This document shows, in pieces, positions 55,220 through 64,000 of a stretch of 64,000 nt of DNA. This DNA comes from Polytrichum commune (Eukaryota; Streptophyta; Polytrichopsida; Polytrichales; Polytrichaceae). The stretch's first letter is position 1. Each line of letters opens with the position of its first letter. The DNA is taken from the NCBI GenBank assembly GCA_950295325.1, contig OX485806.1:27652001-27716000 (forward strand), in the 5' to 3' direction. The notes below the pieces were generated by a model. The model saw nothing but the letters and a program-made list of their open reading frames with translations, was not told where the DNA came from and searched no databases. The translations under genes were made by a program, and so were the position numbers.

Positions 55220-55510
55220 TGGTAGGTGGGTCTTAAATGGTTACTTTTTCATGTTCTCTAGTAGATGCAACTCTAATTAAATGCAAAGTTTGAGTTTTGG
55301 TTGTTTCGCGAATGTGCATGGAGAAGCCAAGTTCAATCATAGAGAAATATGACATTGCATCCATAATTGGTGTGAGTTTTTGAAGGTGATGGCCGTGGAG
55401 CCAGAAATCGATCACATAGTTATGGCCCCCAAATTATGTTCACTATTCAATCTAGAATGGTTAACATATCTTGGGGATGTAGAGTAAAGTTTATTAAAGA
55501 CATGTCTTCA
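55220..55510 (+). mobile_element. MITE-like family A, copy 9 (partial)
   Basis: It starts GGTAGGTGGGTCTTAAATGG then TTACTTTTTCATG. It diverges in the middle, then resumes with ATGTTCACTATTCAATCTAG, AATGGTTAACATATCTTGG and ACATGTCTTCAGGTCC. Confidence 0.6.
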
Positions 55511-56383
55511 GGTCCAAACCTAACCAAACACCACTCAAATATTAGTGTAACAAAATAGGATATACATACAAACTTATAGGTAAGAAATAACCTCAGGTGT
55601 TTACAAAAGTTGCAAAAAAAAGGTAAATTATGAAATGCCCTACATATACATATACCAAAAACATGATGCCTATAACCTTTAACACACGCTTACAACTCTT
55701 ATTGCATTTGAGGCAGCCTGGTTATATCTACAAAATGTGGAAATTTAAATACCATGTAGCTATGTGTATTTTATATCCCTTACCCTTACATATTGCCCAT
55801 TTTGTGCACCCACATGGGTAGGTGCAGCCAATATTGTGTGCATCCCCTAGGCCTCAAGTTGTGAGAAGTCTCTATCTACCATTATCTCTTGGTATAGATA
55901 GGGATATTTGGTACACAACTTAGAAATTTAAGGTCAACTCAAAATTATTTTAGAACAGATAGTCAGGATTTGGGGTCCCATGATCCATTCAAACCTACTA
56001 AGAAGTGAAAAATTATCTAAGATTCCTAAGAAGATTTGTGATCTGGAAGCAAAATAAAAAATAAAAAATAGTATTTTATAAAACATGCAATGTGGTCTAG
56101 GTACGGTAGTTGTTACTAACTATTACGTGTTTGTAAAGAGAAGGTGGGTATTTGAAACCCAAAGGTCTAAGGTTTCCTCACAAGCCCATGTGTTTGAAGT
56201 TTTCACCCTCCCTAGATAAATGCATTGACAACTACCCAATTAATTGGCGGGTTGTTCGGTGTCATCAATGCAACTTTCCAACACTAAACTAAATTATGTA
56301 TTTAGTGTTACTTACTATTTGGAGTTACATAATGCTTTTTAACTGTTAATGTAAGTTTTTACCAAGTAAAGATGTCCATGTTT
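55511..56383. other. Intergenic, nothing recognised
   Basis: AT-rich with short frames only. Confidence 0.35.
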
Positions 56384-56391
56384 TATAATGT

Positions 56392-56744
56392 CTCGGGGGG
56401 GGGGGGTAGTCATTGGTTGGAGTAGCAATATACGTGCGAACAAATGATAGGGTATTTTAAAAACATGGGAGCAAAAAATTATAATTGGGCTTAAGAGTAA
56501 TATAGGGTATCAAAAATGGCACTAAACATCTTTAAAGTACTATAGGGTATGGAATAATAGGTAATTTGGAATTATAAGTAATCCAAGCCATTTTTCTATT
56601 AACCCAAAGTAGAAATTTATATAATGATAGCATGTGAAAAAAAAAAGAGAATTGAAAGTAATACCCCCCTATAAAATAGTGGTTGTTCGCACCTATATCC
56701 TTAACTTTTTAACACATTGCCCCCCCTCCCCCCCCCCCCCCGAG
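56392..56744 (-). mobile_element. hAT-type MITE family M3, copy 2 (353 bp)
   Basis: Inverted relative to 44231-44565 and nearly identical to it. It is flanked by a perfect 8-bp duplication TATAATGT (56384-56391, 56745-56752). The length difference comes from longer G/C homopolymers at the ends. Confidence 0.94.
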
Positions 56745-56752
56745 TATAATGT

Positions 56753-58320
56753 CCAAATAACTAATGTGACCTTTGTGGGGGGGAAAAAGACATATACAAT
56801 AAACAGTTATAGCATTGCATAATTTCAAATAGTAAAGTGACACTAAATACAATAGTTTTTACAATACTCCAACCAGAATGTAGATGGTTTGTGACAGTAT
56901 ATGAAGGGTTGTGATGGTTCATGAGTGGTTGTGATAGTTCTAGGGAATGATGATGATGCCCAAGGTGTTCACTCTTCATTGGAATTCTATTTGGCGTGTG
57001 GGGATGATTATGAAATAAAACCCCTTTTATACCAGAGAATCATAGAGAAAGTCAAAGGTATATGTAGTAATGATATGCTAGATAATAGACGTAGTATAGG
57101 TACTAAGGCTCTCAATATAACTTGATGAATTTACAGAATGCACATTATGCGAAAATGAGATTACTACTTTAACGTATGAAAAAACAACATTATCTATTAG
57201 ATGTAACTCATAGTAAACTAACCTTGCAACATACGTCATTTAAGCTAGGGCAATGATAGCATTTAGAGTTACGATTGACCGGATGGTTTGTGGGGTGAAC
57301 TCTTCATACCATATATGAGCTCACGTAAGTGTACAAAAGGGGTATTATTTGAGGCATTAGTGTGTATAATATAAATAAAGCCAATTTTATTCTTCTTCTT
57401 CTAGTGTGTACATTCAAAAAGGCTACTAAATTTTTTTGAAGTGAAGGCGGATATACTAACAAGGCCCCTAGGGTTTAGAGAAAATTTGACAATAGATGTG
57501 CTAGTTTCATCCATCCTACCTTATTTCATCCAAATGATGTGTGTTTTAAGGTCAAATTTTTATTTATGAGTTATATCCTAGCACGTGTTCAATGACTTGC
57601 TCATTGAAAAGTGGATGTGGATTAAATATATGTAATGGATGATTATTTAATCATGATTTGTAATTTGTGTATGATAGTAGAGGCAATAATTCACATTAAA
57701 TTGAAAAGCTTAGTATAAATATATTAGTCCATTTTTCAACCTCCTTTTAGGACGTACTCACTTGTTGTTCTTTATAAATTCCTTGTATATAAGGAGTTAT
57801 ATTTCATAGTCGCCCACACACATCATTTAGGTTTTCAATGTAGAGTCCATCCACTGGGTTAAGTCATAAGCTAAGGACATCCATTAAAATTTCAGATTTT
57901 CTTCTAAACTTAAGGACCCCTTTTTGTACATCTACCTATACACTTGAGTATTCTCAATAGTCTTTTTCTTTGAGCACAATAAAGAGAAACAATACCTCCA
58001 GTTATGTATATTATGTACGTTAATTTACCCCAAAGAATACCATTTTTTACACTTACGCTTATTTGTACATGGTATGAAGAGTGCACCCTTTGGATGACAA
58101 TGATTCTAATGACTAGAAAAGAAATTATTTTGAATAGTTTCAAATAGAATTCTTCACTGAATACTTGTAAAAATGAAACAAAAGTATTTCATTATCACCA
58201 AACATTCAAGACCACTAGGTTTCTAAATAAAGAAAAAATGATGCTCTTGGGTGCACATGGTGGAACAAGATAACCCCTATAAGGGTTGCCTTATTTGTTT
58301 GCTTGTACCTCTTCAAACAT
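56753..58320. other. Intergenic, nothing recognised
   Basis: AT-rich with short frames only; no repeat family was assigned. Confidence 0.35.
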
Positions 58321-58324
58321 ACCG

Positions 58325-58690
58325 TAGCTCTCTAGCACCTCGGGCAAAAATATAATTAATTTTCAAGGTGCGTAAATTTTTGGGAAATTAATTTCGTTGA
58401 GTGTCCAAAATATATGTAAAATATATAAATAAAAGCAAAGAGTGCCTAAAATCACAAGAATGCAAGTGACAGGTTAAGGGAAGCCTTTAGGTTAATCATA
58501 GCTACCACATATGAAATTATGAAAATCATCCATTAATTATAGAAATGAATTGGATGAATGTCTAAATTACTTTAAATTACCTTTTTAATATAACCAATTA
58601 TTGAATATTATTTCTTGGGCTACTCAACTTACTTTTGTACTTTAATTAATTATTAAGCAAAAAGGTGCCCAAGCTGCTAGAGAGCTATAG
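58325..58690 (+). mobile_element. Candidate MITE with TAGCTCTCTAGCA ends
   Basis: TAGCTCTCTAGCACCTCGGGC at 58326 is inverted near 58660-58688 (GTGCCC...TGCTAGAGAGCTA), and both arms continue into AATTAATT. The arms are imperfect and no target duplication was settled. Confidence 0.5.
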
Positions 58691-58809
58691 TTTAAGGGAG
58701 AGGATTTTTGCTTACCCAAAACATAATTGATCCCATTATTAGTAGGTCAAAGAGCCAATCTACTCAATATTGCACCCCCCAACTCACTAAGCAAAGATTG
58801 GACATAATA

Positions 58810-59293
58810 GAGTTATCCGTAAAGTGAGCTGAAGAGAGGGTTTTGGGCCTGGATTTGAGAAAATTGTGTGACAGGCCCTAAAAGTGGAGCAGGCGTCTGT
58901 AGCTATAAAAAAACATAGGCATAAATCTTTTGAGGGACCGGAAATGGTGAAAAAAAAAAATTTGCTCCTGTGTTGCGAGCGCGCCCCGGGAATTTAGCAT
59001 CGCTTTGTCAGAGGGTGATAATTATGTCGCCTTGTTTCGCTAATTCTGTTAGGGGTGCAGACAAGACTAAGTAAGTAGTGAAGCACGCCCAAAATCAGCA
59101 AGCACGCATGACGGCCTCAACCACGAATAGGCAGATTCTCTCATCCAAAAACAAGCAGACCAGCTCTGACCCTAAACCCTGGCCTTGTGTATTATGCCCC
59201 GGAATTCAAGAGCCTTACTTTGCGTTTCCATGAGTTTGTGTGAATAGTGCACTCAAAATCTGTCAAAACACCGGCTCACTTTACGGATAACTC
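58810..59293 (+). mobile_element. 484-bp TIR element with 5-bp target duplication
   Basis: The terminal 20 bp, GAGTTATCCGTAAAGTGAGC, is perfectly inverted at the right end. TAATA flanks both sides (58805-58809, 59294-59298). The interior is more GC-rich than the flanks (GCGAGCGCGCCCCGGG near 58975) and encodes nothing recognisable. The superfamily is unclear. Confidence 0.88.
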
Positions 59294-59905
59294 TAATAGA
59301 CAAGATCACATGAATACCACTTTTGTGCCCATGTGAGGCCAAATCCACCACCCTTAAGCGTCCTAGTCCGGGTGATGGCTTTGAGAATCACATGTATCTC
59401 TTACAACCTTGAACCATGTGCAAAGTAATTTTTATGTCCAAAAGAACACATATTGTTTCCACTCATTGTGCTTTATTAATGTTAGCCTCTTGGCTTGCGC
59501 TAGAGTTGGCCTTCTCAAGAGTCCACCCCGCGGCTTTAGCCACACATGCCCTTAAGGACATTCCCCTCGCTCGTTTAACCTTCACTTCTTTTTTCTTGTC
59601 ATTGCAAGAGTCTTCCACATTCTCCATTAATAATGCAAGTGAGTTATTTTGACCGGGAGGTTCAAGTGTTGAAAAACACTTTACTCAACGGCTAAACACA
59701 CTCATACAAACCCACACGTAGCACAAACTAGCCTAATGGGTCTAACTACTTAGCCACCCCTAAAATGGTCTAATGTAATCTAGTTTTTTATGTGCTAACA
59801 CCCACTAATTGGGCGTAGCCTTGCTAACACCCACTAATTGGGCGTAGCCTTGCTAACCCCTAGATATCATAATGGTGGTTTGTTGCTAAGCCTCGCAATT
59901 GCAAT
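59294..59905. other. Intergenic, with a short tandem duplication
   Basis: GCTAACACCCACTAATTGGG plus CGTAGCCTT is repeated at about 59794 and 59825. The 78-codon frame at 59416-59652 has no motif. Confidence 0.5.
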
Positions 59906-59907
59906 CT

Positions 59908-60207
59908 GGCCACGGCCTCGGGCTGCCTAAGTAAACCAGCAGCCCAGCTGCAGTTGGCCACGGCCTCGGGCTGTCTCAGTAACCAGCAGCCCAGCTGCAG
60001 TTGGCCACGGCCTCCAGCTGCCTAAGTAAACCAGCAGCCCAGCTGCAGTTGGCCATGGCCTCCAGCTGCCTAAGTAAACCAGCAGCCCAGCTGCAGTTGG
60101 CCACGGCCTCCAGCTGCCTAAGTAAACCAGCAGCCCAGCTGCAGTTGGCCACGGCCTCGGGCTGTCTAAGTAACCAGCAGCCCAGCTGCAATCTGGCCAC
60201 GGCCTCC
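59908..60207 (+). repeat. 48-bp GC-rich minisatellite, 6.3 units
   Basis: Units start at 59908, 59956, 60003, 60051, 60099, 60147 and (partial) 60195, each with GGCCACGGCCTC, CTAAGTAAACCAGCAGCCC and AGCTGCAGTT. Most are exactly 48 bp, so frames stay open on both strands with a 16-residue periodicity. Two subtypes (CTCGGGCTG and CTCCAGCTG) are interleaved. GC content is far above that of the surroundings. Confidence 0.96.
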
Positions 60208-61844
60208 AATACCCGAATGGGTAACCCACCTACTAGTTGCTCCTTAATACAAACCCCTTCATTCACTAACAAATGTTTTCTAAGTTTTTCTTACTCTTTC
60301 CTTTTCTTTGCTCCTAATGAACTAATCTAACACACTAATTTCACTAACTACTAACTAATCAACACGTGCAATCTTAAACTCTAAGAGCTCACTCACTTGG
60401 GAGGCATTGAGAGAGAGAGCTTAACTAATTAACCTCACTAAAAACTAATAACCCACACACGTGGCTCAAGCTCTTAAGAGCTTGCTCCCTTGAGAGCGCT
60501 TGATGGAGAGAGAGGAAAATGAGAGAGAAACCGCCTTAAGTAGCAAAGAGGGAGAGAGGGAGAGAGGGAGAGAGAGGTGAGGATAGGGTGAGAGGATTAG
60601 CACCTCCAATCACAATCCCTTAACCTTCACCTTCAAAGTAGGGACTAATCCCCTTCCACCAAGCTTCCTTCTTCCTAAACTAACAAAGTGGATCCAAAAG
60701 TGGGCATTTAACCCGCGGAGCTCACCTTGCTTCACCTTACCCCCTACTCACATAATCAAGGCATTATCCTATTGAACTTAACCCTTGAAATAACCACCCA
60801 ACACATTCTAAAGCCTAAACTTAAATCCAAACCACACTTCACTCTTTTTATGTTTTGTGAATAATCATAACACCTCAAAGTCAAACTAAAATTGGTTCCG
60901 AAGAGTTAATCACCACATGTGGGCACCATTTTGGGCTCACAGCCCATGGTGCAAAAATATGACAAATGGCATTGGGGCCATGTAGAGGCTCATTTAGAGG
61001 CCCACAATAAGGCCAAAAGTTGTTTTTTTACTCTTACATGCACTTGGGCATTTTGAGGTGAAATGGGTCAACTCGGAAACTAGTTGGGTTGAGGATATTT
61101 TTGAAGGAGATTAATACATGTTTAATGATTGTAAGCACATTTCAAATGTATAGATGTGTGATGTTTCTAGTTTGTAGAATTCATAAAAAATTTGGCCTTG
61201 AATCATGTGTTATTCTTAAGTAGATTTTTAAAGTTAGCTTGGATATATTGGTACGGAATGGGCAACATTGGCAACTCTTTATTGGACTTTAAAAAAAGAT
61301 GGTTACCCTATCAAATGGATGAAATTTGCAAAAATTTGTAAGGCATCTTTTCATTATCCTAGTATCAATGCATCATAAGAAGAAAAAGAAAAAGAAGAAG
61401 AAGAAGAAGATACTTTGATATGATTTTGTTTCCAATGCTTGCAACACCCTAACCCTACATGTTGCCTACAATGAGCCCAAAACTGGAATAGAATATAAAT
61501 GGACATTGAAGAAAACAAAGCTTGAAAAATAAAAAGTGGATGTCTTCAAATGTCAATCAATAGTTCCATACAAAAGTTCAACCTTATCGAGATCAAGGTT
61601 TTCTATGTGAAACCATGTCATGATAAGTGAAACCTCAAGAAAAGCATGGCCCATACAACCATTTTGTTTGGTGAGGTGTCGCCACACAATTTGTGAACTT
61701 ACTGATTGGTGCTTCACCTAGAAAAGTTGTCGCTAATGATTTCAAGATCACATCAATACGGCATCAATATTTAGTAATTTTCATGATTTTTTAAAATCAA
61801 TCTAGAGTCATTAAGGTCTAAGAAATTATGATAAATATATGCAA
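60208..61844. other. Intergenic, with GA-rich tracts
   Basis: GAGAGAGGGAGAGAGGG runs lie at about 60548-60580 and an (AAG)n run at 61381-61410. No gene was recognised. Confidence 0.45.
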
Positions 61845-62633
61845 TAAAATTAGGGGATTGCTATTTCCACACCTTTTTTGGCTAGATTCACACCTTTTTG
61901 CCGGTTCGGTTGCCGTGTCACTGAGGCGCTATATATGAGATTCTTCATGGTGCATCCGGACCGTTGATCCACCAAGGCCCATCCAAGGGCCTCAATGATC
62001 CTAGGTGGCGGTGAGGTGGGGGGCGGGGGTGGTGCTTGCCACCAAGGCGGGGTGGGGCCGTGGGCCTCATGTCTTTTTTGGGGAGGCCAGATTTAGGGTG
62101 GTGTCGGGCCTAGTGGCTAGGCGGGCCCAGTGGCTAGGCCTACTTATTATATAACTAGTTGGTTAGCCTTACTCTACTTACTAAATAACTAGTTGGTTAG
62201 CCTTACTCTACTTACTAAATGACTAGTAGGTTAGTACGAGATGGTTAGCAAATCCAAATCAAAATTTAAGAGCTCATATGAATATCTTAGTCATTATCAA
62301 AGTGAAGATTATGGTGTCAATAATGATCATATAGGTGTCCATACCTAACTTCAAGACTTGCACATACACCACTCAAATATACATGTCCAATTAAGAAGAG
62401 TGACCACGAAAGGCCCATATACATTTGTAAATAATTGTATCCTACTTAGTGTCACCTACATTACATAATCTATGTATCATCCCTATTGTCAAGCAAATCG
62501 AATATTTTCATCCGGAAATGTAATGCCTCTAATGACATTACCATTATGTTGTAATTCTATGCTATATGATTGTGGATAGCCTCCTTCCTTGCAATGGTTG
62601 TAACATGATAGCCTACCAAAATACCAAGTAAGG

Positions 62634-62761
62634 GTAACCAACTAGTCATTTAGTAAGTAGAGTAAGGCTAACCAACTAGTTATTTAGTAAGTAGAGTAAG
62701 GGTAACCAACTAGTCATTTAGTAAGTAGAGTAAGGCTAACCAACTAGTCATTTAGTCAGTG
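62634..62761 (+). repeat. 34-bp tandem repeat inside the long-TIR element
   Basis: Units start at 62634, 62668, 62702 and 62736, each with TAACCAACTAGT.ATTTAGT and AAGTAGAGTAAGG. The same unit occurs twice in inverted orientation at the inner end of the left TIR (about 62147-62225) and once in the right TIR. Confidence 0.93.
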
Positions 62762-62989
62762 TCCGAAAAGTTTTTGAAGTTATTGAGGTTAATTGCCTAC
62801 CTCTTTAAAAGGGCATAGGCTATTTCCCTCATGGCATAGGTTGCATCCTACAATATCAAATTTTTGTAAGTTGAAAACCTTTTGAGTTTTTAAGTTACCC
62901 GCCAATTGCCTTCAAAACTAATTTTTAGTAGGTTAAAATCCTTCATATCTTTTAATGTTGTAGGCTTTAAATTCAAAATTTGAGTACTA

Positions 62990-63065
62990 AGTGGTATCCT
63001 TGGCAGGAATTGAACCTGGCTAAGCCCTTCACCACGTTTGAAGGCCAAGGATTAACCAACTCTTT
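62990..63065 (-). other. tRNA-like segment (pseudo-tRNA or SINE promoter)
   Basis: On the minus strand GAGTTGGTTAATCC resembles a D-arm/box A, and GGTTCAATTCC about 45 nt on is an exact box B. A matching acceptor stem is not visible, so it is not a functional tRNA as far as I can see. Confidence 0.45.
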
Positions 63066-63889
63066 TTTAAAGAGTTGATTATAATGAAAGGTTGCTAAAA
63101 TTCAAATGAGTTTAAGGGTGAAAGTCCTCACCATCTTCTGATTCAACCTCGACACTTGAATTTCAACATAGCGAGCGAGCAAGAGCGAGAGAGAGAGAGA
63201 GGAGCTGATGAGAGAGGAGTTGTGATGAATGGTATCTGTAAAGATTGGCGGGAAGGGAGTTAGGGCTATTATTGATATCCGTCTATGTGCCACCCAAGAG
63301 CCCCGAGTATTAGCCTAAAGATATGTACTTAGGTCAACTAATTTCCCAATTTGAAGAAGGATGAATGGCTAAAATCCTCTCTTTTAAAAACTTTGTAGGC
63401 AAAATTTCCTACATGTTTTTTATCACATAGGTTGATATCCTATGTTTTTAAATTGTCCATAGGCTCTTTGTCCTACACTTTCAAAATTTTATAGGCTAAG
63501 TCACAAATTTTGTAGGCTGCATTTACACTAGCCTTAGGCTCTTGGCGGACTATGCATTTAGTAAGTAGAGTAAGGCTAACCAACTAGTTATATAATAAGT
63601 AGGCCTAGCCACTGGGCCCGCCTAGCCACTAGGCCCGACACCACCCTAAATATGGCCTCCCCAAAAAAGACATGAGGCCCACGGCCCCACCCCGCCTTGG
63701 TGGCAAGCACCACCCCCGCCCCCCACCTCACCGCCACCTAGGATCATTGAGGCCCTTGGATGGGCCTTGGTGGATCAACGGTCCGGATGCACCATGAAGA
63801 ATCTCATATATAGCGCCTCAGTGACACAACAACCGAACCGGCAAAAAGGTGTGAATCTAGCCAAAAAAGGTGTGGAAATAGCAATCCTC

Positions 63890-64000
63890 TAAAATTATAG
63901 TCCAAATTTTCAAGATTAAATCAAGATTATATGTACATTTCGAGGTAAGAAAAAAATTCCATAGAAAATTAACATTTTTTATCAAAATAATATGAAGTTT
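63890..64000. other. Target duplication and flank to window end
   Basis: 63890-63897 is the right target-site duplication of the long-TIR element. Nothing else was seen. Confidence 0.6.

Larger units (their letters stand above)
61853..63889 (+). mobile_element. 2.04-kb element with 334-bp terminal inverted repeats
   Basis: 61853-62186 and 63556-63889 are inverted copies with few differences, starting GGGGATTGCTATTTCC and its inverse. TAAAATTA directly flanks both sides (61845-61852, 63890-63897). Long TIRs with an 8-9 bp duplication fit Mutator-like elements (inference). The interior has no transposase; it contains a family A piece (62230-62430), 34-bp tandem repeats (62634-62761) and a tRNA-like segment (62990-63065). 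Confidence 0.95.

Noticed and set aside
59927-60229. Repetitive 100-residue protein on the minus strand
   Set aside because: Open only because the 48-bp repeat is a multiple of three; all phases on both strands are similarly open.
1-64000. LTR retrotransposons, CRISPR arrays, operons or viral genes
   Set aside because: No paired LTRs, gag-pol motifs, spacer arrays or viral hallmark domains were recognised.

Overview
The window looks like nuclear DNA of a land plant with a large, transposon-rich genome that still makes flagellated sperm. It is AT-rich with a few GC-rich islands. Genes have many short exons with GT/AG introns, long intergenic stretches, and many short non-autonomous DNA transposons (MITEs) and decayed LINEs. 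Two multi-exon genes identify it well. One is a plant XB3/XBAT-type ankyrin-RING E3 ubiquitin ligase, which points to land plants. The other is DRC2/CCDC65, a subunit of the axonemal nexin-dynein regulatory complex, which is kept only in lineages with motile cilia. Together they suggest a bryophyte, lycophyte, fern, cycad or Ginkgo and exclude ordinary flowering plants. The exact lineage cannot be read from the sequence.

Layout: 1-13.1 kb is gene-poor, with a minus-strand LINE C-terminal remnant (1055-1700), a CTACACAAAATATG-type MITE (3025-3327), a 500-bp TIR element (5620-6119), a decayed plus-strand LINE with reverse transcriptase motifs (about 7.1-9.56 kb), and a 505-bp MITE (10067-10571) nested in an older repeat. 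The XB3-like gene occupies 14565-20946 on the plus strand (10 coding exons, about 585 residues), with a leader region containing an internal duplication. 21-29 kb is repeats. The DRC2 gene occupies 29809-47265 on the plus strand (15 coding exons, 556 residues); its introns hold at least twelve recognisable repeat insertions, including a Stowaway-like MITE, a hAT-type MITE with a perfect 8-bp target duplication, a long foldback, and a 5S rRNA-like SINE or pseudogene. A small minus-strand gene at 52120-52818 encodes a divergent Dof-type zinc finger split by an intron. 53-64 kb is again repeats: degenerate tandem repeats, a second copy of the hAT MITE, a 484-bp TIR element with 5-bp target duplications, a 48-bp GC-rich tandem repeat, and a 2.04-kb element with 334-bp terminal inverted repeats and 8-bp target duplications.

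The genes do not form a pathway or operon; they are independent eukaryotic loci (ubiquitin signalling, sperm axoneme, transcription factor). The most notable content is the mobile-element landscape: several MITE families can be delimited to the base by their target-site duplications, and one MITE ends 28 bp upstream of a DRC2 exon. Inverted pairs of repeats also bracket groups of DRC2 exons. No bacterial-type system, CRISPR array, intact virus or autonomous transposon was found.
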